Assembly: GCA_947476855.1 (NCBI GenBank)
Contig: CANJSR010000229.1
Coordinates: 1-7,715, forward strand
DNA from: Acetobacteraceae bacterium
GTDB lineage: Bacteria > Pseudomonadota > Alphaproteobacteria > Acetobacterales > Acetobacteraceae
Length of the DNA stretch: 7,715 nucleotides
Reading direction: 5' to 3'
Part shown: one piece after another, positions 1 through 5,923 of the stretch
Position numbering within the stretch: position 1 is the stretch's first letter
Layout: every line of letters starts with the position of its first letter
Made by a program: the position numbers and the translations under genes
Notes under the pieces: generated by a model
What the model was told of the DNA's origin: nothing
Databases searched by the model: none
The model's input: only the letters and a program-made list of their open reading frames with translations

Positions 1-112
1 CGTAGGCCTCCCCCCAGCCATGGATGCCGGATTCGGTTTCCACGCGGCAGAACAGCAGGTTCTTGGCCGTTCCCGGGTCGAACAGGAACGTTTCAATGCG
101 CGCGATCTTCAT
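1..112 (-). CDS. Enolase-superfamily (mandelate racemase/muconate lactonizing enzyme type) protein, N-terminal fragment
   Basis: Only the first 37 codons lie in the window; the gene runs off the left edge. The start MKIARIETF, followed by a second strand LLFCRVETESG and the turn IHGWGEAY, is the typical opening of the N-terminal capping domain of mandelate racemase/muconate lactonizing and sugar-acid dehydratase members of the enolase superfamily. In these enzymes the G-x-GE-x-Y segment lies near the substrate and gives specificity, while the metal ligands and catalytic bases lie in the C-terminal barrel, which is not visible here. The exact substrate therefore cannot be named. The start is well supported: AGGAGG (minus strand, 126 to 121) lies 8 bases before the ATG. 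It follows the membrane-protein gene on the same strand but probably has its own promoter in the 61-base gap. Confidence 0.8.
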   Translation of the reverse strand, partial: MKIARIETFLFDPGTAKNLLFCRVETESGIHGWGEAY

Positions 113-120
113 GGTCCGGC

Positions 121-126
121 CCTCCT
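121..126 (-). promoter_or_regulatory. Strong Shine-Dalgarno of the enolase-superfamily gene
   Basis: On the minus strand this reads AGGAGG, a full match to the consensus, 8 bases before the ATG at 112. It fixes the start of the partial gene. It is also complementary to a C-rich segment upstream (159 to 151 on the minus strand), so it could be masked in transcripts that read through from the upstream gene. Confidence 0.75.
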
Positions 127-138
127 GGGTTTTCCGAA

Positions 139-167
139 TCTATAGGCGTGGGAGGGGCCTCGGACAA
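139..167 (-). promoter_or_regulatory. Candidate sigma-70-type promoter for the enolase-superfamily gene
   Basis: On the minus strand TTGTCC (167 to 162) is followed after exactly 17 bases by TATAGA (144 to 139). Each hexamer matches the TTGACA/TATAAT consensus at four of six positions. Initiation about seven bases later would give a leader of roughly 20 bases that begins just before the Shine-Dalgarno. This is a motif match only; no transcription start is known. Confidence 0.4.
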
Positions 168-173
168 CTCCGC

Positions 174-1580
174 TCAGGTCGGCGTGCGCGGCGGCCGCGG
201 CGTGGTCGCGCTGGACGATCCGAACGCGTTCAGCAGCGTGTCGAGGAACCGGAAGAACAGTTCCACCCCATAGCCAACCAGGAAGGCGGTCGCGAGCGGG
301 GACAGCGAAAACCCGGTCGCGGGATTGAACAGCCCCGCGATGGCGCCCGCGATCACCGCCGTGATCATCCGCGCCGAGTCAGCGAAGGACGGATGATAGG
401 TCCGGCTGCGGATCGTATCGACAAACAGCCGCAGCCGGAACGCATAGGCGCCGAGAAGCGCGTAGAAGATGGGGAATGCGTAGGACGCGAGGGCGCCGAT
501 CGCCGCCTTATAGTCGGACTGCACGTTCGACGCGAAGGACCGGACCGACTGATAGGTCTTGATCTTGCACAGCACCTCGGCCGTGTAGTTACGAATGGCG
601 GGATTGAGTTCAAACCGGTCGGACACCAGAACCTTGCTTTCATCATAGCAGCTTGCCTGGCACATCCCGCCACGCGGCGCGGCGCAGGTCGCGAAGGGAT
701 CGCACTCTATCCGGCCGACGAACACGTTCAGTTTGATCGCCTGGCTGCGGATGTCGCGGACATTGGCGGCGAAGTGCTGCAGCGGCTCGATCTCGGTCGC
801 CGCCATCCGCTCGCGTACGCGGCTGGCCGGCGGGGTGGTCAGCATCTCACACGGGTCCACATCCTGCTCGTCGCGCCTCGTGGACTCGGTGATGTCGTTC
901 TGGGAAATGGTGGCGCGCAGGCGGGCCGCTGATTCATTGGCGGCGTTGATGTGGGTCTCGATGTTGGAGGACAGGCTGTCCGCCACGAACACGGTCACCG
1001 ATCCGATGGCGATCCCGGTCGTCAGCACCAGGGCCACGACGCGGTTCCAGCGCAGCGTGCGCCTGGTATGCTCCGACCGGCAGGCGCGGATCGTATCGGC
1101 TGTAACCTCTCCGAACTGCTTGCACAGCTTTCCATAGGCTTCATAAAACCGGGCCTGCATGTCCTGCGTCAGGGTGCCATTCGCGGCGGCTTCCTTGGCC
1201 GCGAGCAGGGGGTTGATCGTTTCGCGCGGGACCTGATTGCCCGTCTCGGCCGCGAATTTCAGCAACAGGTCTGAGTCGTCCAGCGCGTCGGCGAAGGGGG
1301 CCTTCGCCTCCTCCCCGCCCTGCGCCTGGCCGCGCCGCAGCCGCACCAGCCGGGCGTTCACCACATAGAACGCGGCCTCGATCTCGGGCGTCACGGCGCT
1401 CGCCCGCTCCGCCTCCGCGGCGATCATGATCTGACGAGCCAGATCCTCCGGTACCGCCACACCGTCGGATGTCATCGCCTCCAACCGCCGGTAGGCGCGG
1501 CGGATGGCGCGGTGCACGGGCGGGCGGCCGAAGCCGAACCAACCCCGCATTTGGTCGAACAGATCCGACAGACTGGCCAT
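174..1580 (-). CDS. Unrecognised four-segment membrane protein with a cysteine-rich loop
   Basis: I do not recognise this 468-residue protein. Residues 1-180 are predicted soluble and helical, rich in Arg, Ala and Glu. Hydrophobic segments lie at about 181-203, 359-380, 405-418 and 427-446. The arginines before segment 1 (about 165-180) and after segment 2 (382-393) suggest, by the positive-inside rule, that both ends are cytoplasmic and residues 204-358 are periplasmic. That loop holds six cysteines (244, 293, 299, 307, 311, 338), an even number suited to disulfides. The tail is Thr/Pro-rich. The ATG at 1580 is preceded by a GGGGGA stretch 7-12 bases upstream. A full-length frame with this ordered membrane pattern argues for a real gene. 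It is transcribed away from the crotonase gene. Transport, sensing or envelope roles are all possible; no catalytic motif was seen. Confidence 0.8.
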   Translation of the reverse strand: MASLSDLFDQMRGWFGFGRPPVHRAIRRAYRRLEAMTSDGVAVPEDLARQIMIAAEAERASAVTPEIEAAFYVVNARLVRLRRGQAQGGEEAKAPFADALDDSDLLLKFAAETGNQVPRETINPLLAAKEAAANGTLTQDMQARFYEAYGKLCKQFGEVTADTIRACRSEHTRRTLRWNRVVALVLTTGIAIGSVTVFVADSLSSNIETHINAANESAARLRATISQNDITESTRRDEQDVDPCEMLTTPPASRVRERMAATEIEPLQHFAANVRDIRSQAIKLNVFVGRIECDPFATCAAPRGGMCQASCYDESKVLVSDRFELNPAIRNYTAEVLCKIKTYQSVRSFASNVQSDYKAAIGALASYAFPIFYALLGAYAFRLRLFVDTIRSRTYHPSFADSARMITAVIAGAIAGLFNPATGFSLSPLATAFLVGYGVELFFRFLDTLLNAFGSSSATTPRPPRTPT

Positions 1581-1714
1581 GCTGTTTTCCCCCGATCCTC
1601 GGCAGCCTATCCTGAAATCGTTTCATCCGCGTGTGAACCCGCCCACACCCAGCCTTGCACCGCCTCCTCCGCTCGGCGATCCTGCGGCGGAGAGAGGATG
1701 GGGGGAAACAATGG
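1577..1714. repeat. Inverted pair of near-identical translation-start leaders flanking a divergent intergenic region
   Basis: The minus-strand leader and start of the membrane protein (1600 to 1577: GAGGAT, C, GGGGG, AAAACAGC, ATGG) nearly equals the plus-strand leader and start of the crotonase (1694 to 1714: GAGGAT, G, GGGGG, AAACA, ATGG). The 21-base arm differs from the 24-base arm by one substitution and three gap bases. The 93 bases between the arms contain no gene and no convincing promoter on either strand, although the region must drive both genes. The arms might be a duplicated leader, paired operator sites, or a chance result of shared ribosome-binding sequence. Confidence 0.55.
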
Positions 1715-2565
1715 ATTTCGAGCAGGTCAAGTATGAGGTGCAAGGCACCACGGCGATCATCACGCTCAACCGGCCGGAGCGGCGGAACGCGCTATCAGGC
1801 CAGTTGCTGCGCGAACTGAACGCGGCGCTGCTGGAGGCGGACGAATACAACCCCGTCCATGCCGTGATCCTGCGCGGCGCCGGCCCGCATTTCTGCGCCG
1901 GGGCCGATCTGAACGAGTATTCTTCGGGCCGTGGTCCGGACTATCGCGGGCGGGTGGAACTGGATGACGACATCTGGCGGCTGGAGCAAGGGCAGCGCCT
2001 GCGGGTGCAAATCTTCGACATGCACAAGCCGGTGATCGCCCAGGTCCATGGCACCTGCATCGGGATCGGGACGGAGCTTGCCTGGTTCTGCGACATCATC
2101 CTGGTGGCCGACGACGCGCGGATCGGGTTTCCGCCGGTGCGCGATCTGGGGACTCCGCCCGGGTCGATGTGGCTGTATCACTGCGGCCCGCAATGGGCGA
2201 AGCGGCTGCTGCTGACCGGCGACAGCCTGACCGGGAAGGACGCGGCCGAGGTCGGGCTGGCACTGAAATCCTACCCGGCCGAGGAACTGGCGGCTGAAAC
2301 GATGCGCCTGGCCGAACGCATGGGGCTGGTCGACCCGCATCTGTTGTCGGCCAATAAGCGGATGGTGAACCTGGGCCTGGAACTGATGGGAGCCCGGACC
2401 CTGCAACGCATCGGTGCCGAGATCGACGCCCGCGGCCACAACGCCCCGATGGCGAGGCAGTTCCGGGAGAACATGAAGACCCACGGCGTGAAATACGCCT
2501 TCCAGAAGCGGGATTCGCTGTTCGGGAACCAATACGCCTCGGCCAAAGGGCGTGATCCCGATTAG
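1711..2565 (+). CDS. Enoyl-CoA hydratase/isomerase (crotonase) family protein with altered active site
   Basis: This 284-residue protein has the crotonase fold, normally acting on acyl-CoA thioesters in the cytoplasm. The opening ITLNRPERRNAL (residues 17-28) and the first oxyanion-hole segment FCAGADLNE (61-69) are canonical. The second segment (113-123) reads HGTCIGIGTEL, where hydratases usually have G-x-A-x-GGG-x-EL: the middle glycine is Ile119, though Glu122 is kept. The site of the second hydratase glutamate, in a QPE-type motif, reads FPPVRDLGTPPG (140-151), with Pro142 instead of Glu. Simple enoyl-CoA hydration is therefore doubtful; an isomerase, hydrolase, decarboxylase or other branch is possible. 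The ATG at 1711 follows GGGGGGA by about four bases and the domain begins right after it. The stop overlaps the next gene by 14 bases, so the two are probably co-transcribed. The gene is divergent from the membrane protein. Confidence 0.88.
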   Translation: MDFEQVKYEVQGTTAIITLNRPERRNALSGQLLRELNAALLEADEYNPVHAVILRGAGPHFCAGADLNEYSSGRGPDYRGRVELDDDIWRLEQGQRLRVQIFDMHKPVIAQVHGTCIGIGTELAWFCDIILVADDARIGFPPVRDLGTPPGSMWLYHCGPQWAKRLLLTGDSLTGKDAAEVGLALKSYPAEELAAETMRLAERMGLVDPHLLSANKRMVNLGLELMGARTLQRIGAEIDARGHNAPMARQFRENMKTHGVKYAFQKRDSLFGNQYASAKGRDPD

Positions 2566-3241
2566 GCCGCTGCCCGCAATCCTGTTTCAGGACCAGCGCT
2601 TTGTCGTGATCGACAAGCCCGCCGGCCTGCCCGTGCATCCCGGGCCAGCTGGCGGACCGAGTGTCGAGGACTGGTTCTCTTTGCTCAGCAAGCGGCGGGA
2701 CGGCCCCTGGCTCGCGCACCGCCTGGATGCCGACACCGCCGGCTGCCTGGTGATCGCGTTGCGGAAGGCGGCGCTGCTGGAGGCGCAAGCGGCGTTCGCG
2801 GCGGGGCAGGCCCGCAAGGTCTATTGGGCGGTGGTGCGCGGGGATGTCGCAAGGGCCGAGGGCACGATCGACCGCCCCTTGCTGCGCCGCACCGGGCCGG
2901 AGGGCTGGCGGATCGTCGTCGACCCACGCGGACAGGCGGCAATCACCGACTGGCGGGTGATGGGGCGGACCGATGGTCTGACCTGGCTGAAACTGCGCCC
3001 CCGCACCGGCCGCACGCATCAAATCCGCGTCCATTGCGCGGAACTCGGCTGCCCGATCCTGGGCGATGCGCGCTATGGCGGCGGCGATGGGCCGATGCAC
3101 CTGCTGGCCCGCGCCATCCGGCTACCCCTGGACCCGCCGGTGGAAGCCGTGGCGGAGCCGCCAGACGCCCAGAAACGGGCATTCGCGGCCTGTGGCTGGT
3201 CGATCGTTCCCGCCACTGGCAATGATCGAAAAATTTCATGA
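2552..3241 (+). CDS. RluA-family RNA pseudouridine synthase
   Basis: This 229-residue enzyme isomerises selected uridines in rRNA or tRNA to pseudouridine. The catalytic segment HRLDADTAG (56-64) carries the nucleophilic Asp59. Other family marks are the opening ILFQD...VIDKPAGLPVHPG (10-31), the K-x-Y motif (Lys89, Tyr91), and RTGRTHQIRVH (151-161) followed by GDARYGG (171-177). There is no N-terminal S4 domain, so it resembles the short RluA/TruC-like forms more than RluC/RluD; the target base cannot be told. The start is GTG at 2552, inside the end of the crotonase frame. No other in-frame start lies nearby, and the domain begins at about residue 10. The only Shine-Dalgarno-like bases (AAAGGG, 2545-2550) are too close to be ideal, so translation probably relies on coupling to the upstream gene. 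Confidence 0.92.
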   Translation: MIPIRPLPAILFQDQRFVVIDKPAGLPVHPGPAGGPSVEDWFSLLSKRRDGPWLAHRLDADTAGCLVIALRKAALLEAQAAFAAGQARKVYWAVVRGDVARAEGTIDRPLLRRTGPEGWRIVVDPRGQAAITDWRVMGRTDGLTWLKLRPRTGRTHQIRVHCAELGCPILGDARYGGGDGPMHLLARAIRLPLDPPVEAVAEPPDAQKRAFAACGWSIVPATGNDRKIS

Positions 3242-3251
3242 AGCTTCGAAC

Positions 3252-3280
3252 TTCAATTTAATCCTCGGATGGAGTAGATT
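3252..3280 (+). promoter_or_regulatory. Weak candidate promoter of the rubrerythrin operon
   Basis: This locally AT-rich stretch just after the pseudouridine synthase gene holds TTCAAT (3252-3257), then 17 bases, then TAGATT (3275-3280). The matches to consensus are three and four of six. It lies about 100 bases before the rubrerythrin start and is the only reasonable candidate I see in the 141-base gap. It is preceded by a run of short palindromes (TTCATGAA 3235-3242, GAAGCTTC 3240-3247, TTCGAA 3245-3250) that could include an operator. Confidence 0.25.
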
Positions 3281-3306
3281 GCATGGGTAGGGAGACGGGG
3301 ACGCGA

Positions 3307-3330
3307 CCGAAGGGTTCGACGCCCGTTCGG
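3307..3330 (+). other. Hairpin in the presumed leader of the rubrerythrin gene
   Basis: CCGAAGGG (3307-3314) can pair with CCC (3322-3324) and TTCGG (3326-3330), with one bulged G and a seven-base loop. No run of T follows, so it is not a standard terminator. It may be a structured leader element, or mean nothing in a GC-rich sequence. Confidence 0.3.
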
Positions 3331-3382
3331 CCGTGGCCCTTTTGGCTTCCTCGACCGACGTAGAAGCAGAAAGGATAAAGCC

Positions 3383-3802
3383 ATGCCAGCGCTCAAGGGC
3401 ACGAAGACGGAAGACAATCTGAAGGCCGCGTTTGCCGGTGAATCGCAGGCCAACCGCCGTTACCTGTACTTCGCGCAAAAGGCCGACGTTGAAGGCCACA
3501 ACGACGTCGCCGCGGTGTTCCGCTCGACGGCCGAAGGTGAAACCGGCCACGCGCACGGCCACCTCGAATACCTCGAGGAGTCGGGCGATCCGGCGACCGG
3601 CCTGCCGATCGGGGAGACCTCGAAGAACCTCGCCGCCGCGATCGCGGGTGAGACGCACGAATACACCGACATGTATCCGGGCATGGCGCGCACCGCGCGT
3701 GAGGAAGGCTTCGACGAAGTCGCCGACTGGTTTGAGACGCTGGCGAAGGCCGAGCGGTCGCATGCCGGTCGTTTCCAGCGCGCGCTGAACGAGCTCGCCT
3801 GA
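3383..3802 (+). CDS. Rubrerythrin (diiron domain only)
   Basis: This 139-residue four-helix-bundle protein belongs to the rubrerythrin group, cytoplasmic diiron proteins that typically reduce hydrogen peroxide to water. The likely iron ligands are all in place: Glu20 (AFAGES), Glu53 and His56 (EGETGH), Glu90 and Glu93 (AGETHEY), and Glu124 and His127 (KAERSH). The C-terminal rubredoxin domain of classical rubrerythrin is absent, so electrons must come from another protein; the iron-sulfur protein encoded next is the obvious candidate. The ATG at 3383 is preceded by AAGGA (3371-3375), seven bases upstream, which supports this start. It is first in a presumed operon with the GlpC-like and DUF3501 genes, and is separated from the former by a strong hairpin. 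A non-peroxidase role, such as iron handling, is possible but less likely. Confidence 0.93.
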   Translation: MPALKGTKTEDNLKAAFAGESQANRRYLYFAQKADVEGHNDVAAVFRSTAEGETGHAHGHLEYLEESGDPATGLPIGETSKNLAAAIAGETHEYTDMYPGMARTAREEGFDEVADWFETLAKAERSHAGRFQRALNELA

Positions 3803-3810
3803 TCCGATTG

Positions 3811-3836
3811 CCCCTCTCCCTTTGCGGGGAGAGGGG
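3811..3836 (+). terminator. G/C-rich hairpin after rubrerythrin: attenuating terminator or intergenic palindromic repeat
   Basis: CCCCTCTCCC (3811-3820) and GGGAGAGGGG (3827-3836) form a perfect 10-bp stem with a six-base loop, TTTGCG, starting eight bases after the rubrerythrin stop. It is followed by TTCCC and not by a T run, so full termination is doubtful. It may reduce readthrough or protect the rubrerythrin mRNA end, giving more rubrerythrin than downstream products. The CCCCTCTCCC/GGGAGAGGGG type of palindrome also recurs in intergenic regions of many proteobacterial genomes (from memory), so it may be one copy of a dispersed repeat. Confidence 0.55.
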
Positions 3837-3868
3837 TTCCCGCCCCCAATAAAAAGAAAGACGCAGCG

Positions 3869-5209
3869 ATGAGAGAAGGCAGCCTGGAGGCGCCGACCCG
3901 CCATCCGATTGCCTGGCAGGATGACAGTTTCTACGATCCGATCGAGATCGAAAAGGAACTGCACCGGGTATTCGATATTTGCCACGGTTGCCGTCGTTGC
4001 TTCAATCTTTGTGACTCGTTTCCGATCCTGTTCGATCTGGTCGACGAGTCACCGACCATGGAACTGGACGGCGTTGACCCGGCCAATTTCAAGCAGGTCG
4101 TGGACAAGTGCACGCTTTGCGACATGTGCTACATGACGAAGTGTCCCTATGTCCCACCGCATGAATTCAACCTGGATTTCCCGCATCTGATGCTGCGCTT
4201 CCGCGCGATGGAAGCGCGCCAGGGCGATCTGAAGTTCGCCGACAAGCAACTGGCCGAGACCGACCGCAACGGCGTGCTGGCCAGCCTGGTGGCCCCGATC
4301 GCCAATTGGGCGACCGAGCGTGGCAACACCGTGCTGGGCCCGATCGTGCGCGGCGCCGCCGGCCTGCATCCGGACGCCGAACTGCCGAAATACGCGTCCA
4401 ACAGCTTCGTCAACCTGTCCGCCAATACGCCTGTCGTGAACCGGGAGGCTCCGGCCCACGGTCGCAAGGCCGTGATCTACGCGACGTGTTTCGTGAACTT
4501 CAACACGCCGGGCGTGGGACTGGATGCGCGGGAAGTGCTGGCGCGCAACGGGGTTGAAACCGTCGTGCTGCACCCGAGCTGCTGCGGCATGCCGCTGCTG
4601 GAACAGGGCCGCATCCAGGATGTCGCCCGCAACGCGCGGACCGTTGCACAGGAAATGAAACCCTGGATCGACCAGGGCTACGACGTGATCGGCCTGGTGC
4701 CGTCCTGCGCGCTGATGCTGAAATTCGAATGGCCGCTGATCCTGCCTGACGATCCCGAAGTGATCGCGCTGTCGAAGGCGACTTTCGACATCACCGAGTA
4801 CATCGTCGACATCGCCAAGAAGGAAGGCATGGCGCCGGGCATGCAGCCGATCGACGGCACGCTGACCCTGCACATGGCTTGCCACGCCCGCGCCCAGAAC
4901 ATGGGGCAGAAGGGCGCGGAGATGCTGCGACTGATCCCATCCGCCGACGTCAAGGTGATCGAGCGTTGCTCGGGTCACGGCGGGTCCTGGGGCTTCAAGC
5001 AGGAGCATTTCGAGACCGCCATCAAAGTCGGCCGACCCGTCGCTCGGCAGGCCGCGCAGAACGGCCCGGGCTTCGTTATGTCGGAATGCCCGCTGGCCGG
5101 CGTGCATATCGTGCAGGGCATGGATCGCCTGGGCGATGACAAGCCGAAGCCGGAACTCGTGACGCACCCGATTCAACTTCTCGCGCGTGCCTATGGCATT
5201 GGTGCCTGA
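3869..5209 (+). CDS. GlpC-like (Fe-S)-binding protein with two CCG (heterodisulfide-reductase-type) domains
   Basis: This 446-residue protein resembles the GlpC subunit of anaerobic glycerol-3-phosphate dehydrogenase and HdrB-type electron-transfer proteins. The N-terminal ferredoxin-like part has two [4Fe-4S] motifs: Cys38, 41, 44, 48 and Cys81, 84, 87, 92-Pro. CCG domain 1 holds Cys207 (ATCFVNFN), Cys238-Cys239-Gly (PSCCGMPL) and Cys280. CCG domain 2 holds Cys338 (MACHAR), then Cys367-Ser-Gly where a Cys pair is expected, and Cys407-Pro-Leu-Ala where E. coli GlpC has C-x-x-C. The [11 protein letters not shown] ending also matches GlpC. No membrane segment or flavin site is seen, so it probably passes electrons between partner proteins in the cytoplasm. 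No glpA/glpB neighbours are present; lying between rubrerythrin and DUF3501, it more likely serves a redox-stress or diiron-reduction role. The Shine-Dalgarno is weak (AAAGA, about 3856-3860). Products are often labelled glycerol-3-phosphate dehydrogenase subunit C, which may mislead. Confidence 0.87.
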   Translation: MREGSLEAPTRHPIAWQDDSFYDPIEIEKELHRVFDICHGCRRCFNLCDSFPILFDLVDESPTMELDGVDPANFKQVVDKCTLCDMCYMTKCPYVPPHEFNLDFPHLMLRFRAMEARQGDLKFADKQLAETDRNGVLASLVAPIANWATERGNTVLGPIVRGAAGLHPDAELPKYASNSFVNLSANTPVVNREAPAHGRKAVIYATCFVNFNTPGVGLDAREVLARNGVETVVLHPSCCGMPLLEQGRIQDVARNARTVAQEMKPWIDQGYDVIGLVPSCALMLKFEWPLILPDDPEVIALSKATFDITEYIVDIAKKEGMAPGMQPIDGTLTLHMACHARAQNMGQKGAEMLRLIPSADVKVIERCSGHGGSWGFKQEHFETAIKVGRPVARQAAQNGPGFVMSECPLAGVHIVQGMDRLGDDKPKPELVTHPIQLLARAYGIGA

Positions 5210-5214
5210 TCAAG

Positions 5215-5222
5215 CCTGGAGA
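5215..5222 (+). promoter_or_regulatory. Ribosome binding site deciding the DUF3501 start
   Basis: TGGAGA within this stretch lies five bases before the ATG at 5228. A GTG directly before that ATG (5225) would add one residue but leave only two bases of spacing, so the ATG is preferred. Confidence 0.55.
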
Positions 5223-5227
5223 CTGTG

Positions 5228-5818
5228 ATGACAACGAAGCATGCCCTGACCGCGGACGACATCGTCCCGACCGCGGAGTATGCCCCGCGCCGCACCGAAC
5301 ACCGTCGCCGGATCGCCGCGCGCAAGCGGAACCGGCGGGTGGAGGTCGGCCCGGTCGTGACCTTCTACTTTGAGTGCTGGGAGAGCATGTGGCTGCAAGT
5401 GCAGGAGATGCTCTACATCGAAAAGGGTGGCGCCGAACAACTCGCGGATGAGCTGGAAGCCTACAACCCGCTGATCCCGCAAGGGATGGAACTGGTCGCG
5501 ACCTTCATGGTGGAGATCGACGATCCGATCCGCCGTCGCCGTATCCTGGGTGGCATGGGCGGGATCGAGGAGACGGCGTTCCTGCGTGTCGGTGGCGAGA
5601 TCATTCGTGCTCAGGCCGAAACGGACCAGGATCGCACGACGGCCGAGGGCAAGGCTTCATCCGTGCAGTTCGTGCATTTCCCCTTTACCGCCGATCAGGT
5701 GGCCGCGTTCTGCAGCCCGGGCGCGGAGGTTGTGCTGGGGTTTGATCACCAGAACTACCGGCACATGACGATCCTGCCGGAAGAAGTGCGTGCCGAACTG
5801 ACGGGTGATTTCGCCTGA
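5228..5818 (+). CDS. DUF3501-family protein
   Basis: This 196-residue protein has no known biochemical function. I recognise it as DUF3501 from its overall pattern: an opening LTADDI...EYAPRR, a very basic stretch (residues 21-37), then VTFYFECWESM (44-54), LQVQEMLYIEK (56-66), ELEAYNPLIPQG (75-86), SSVQFVHFPF (144-153) and GFDHQNYRH (171-179). It has no signal peptide or membrane segment, so it is probably cytoplasmic. Only two cysteines are present (50 and 162), too few to bind an iron-sulfur cluster alone. It begins 18 bases after the GlpC-like stop with its own ribosome binding site, so co-transcription is very likely. From memory, rubrerythrin, an Fe-S oxidoreductase and DUF3501 recur together in other proteobacteria, which would make it a dedicated partner of this redox unit; whether regulator, assembly factor or subunit is open. 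A start at the GTG of 5225 is possible. Confidence 0.85.
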   Translation: MTTKHALTADDIVPTAEYAPRRTEHRRRIAARKRNRRVEVGPVVTFYFECWESMWLQVQEMLYIEKGGAEQLADELEAYNPLIPQGMELVATFMVEIDDPIRRRRILGGMGGIEETAFLRVGGEIIRAQAETDQDRTTAEGKASSVQFVHFPFTADQVAAFCSPGAEVVLGFDHQNYRHMTILPEEVRAELTGDFA

Positions 5819-5825
5819 TGTTTTT

Positions 5826-5862
5826 GGAAGTGACGGACCACCAGCATGGTGGTCCGGCTTCC
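5826..5862. terminator. Hairpin between converging genes, possible two-way transcription end
   Basis: CGGACCACC (5834-5842) and GGTGGTCCG (5848-5856) form a perfect 9-bp stem with loop AGCAT. Outside a small internal loop (TGA opposite G), GGAAG (5826-5830) also pairs with CTTCC (5858-5862). It lies eight bases past the DUF3501 stop, and its right edge is 61 bases beyond the hydantoinase B stop on the other strand. No T run follows on either strand, so it is not a textbook Rho-independent terminator, but the place is right for ending transcription from both sides. Confidence 0.5.
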
Positions 5863-5923
5863 TTCCGGCCCGGGGAGAAGCCGTGGGTGCTGGGCCTGCG
5901 TCCAGCATCGCGACAGGTCCGGA

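Noticed and set aside
24..932. 302-codon open frame on the plus strand
   Set aside because: It lies opposite the membrane-protein gene, is dominated by Arg/Gly/Asp-rich low-complexity protein and has no recognisable domain; a GC-rich antisense shadow.
1504..1710. Upstream extension of the crotonase frame to an earlier ATG
   Set aside because: It would overlap the start of the divergent membrane-protein gene and add a Pro-rich segment outside the family domain; the ATG at 1711 has its own G-rich ribosome binding stretch.
2096..3100. 334-codon open frame on the minus strand across the crotonase and pseudouridine synthase genes
   Set aside because: It spans two well-supported genes on the other strand and its protein is Pro/Arg/Ala-rich without motifs.
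4049..5176. 375-codon open frame opposite the GlpC-like gene
   Set aside because: The His/Arg/Gln-rich translation is typical of antisense reading in GC-rich DNA, while the sense frame has clear iron-sulfur motifs.
3869..5209. Naming the Fe-S protein glpC
   Set aside because: The similarity is real, but glpA/glpB are absent, the second CCG domain has lost cysteines, and the neighbours point to another function.
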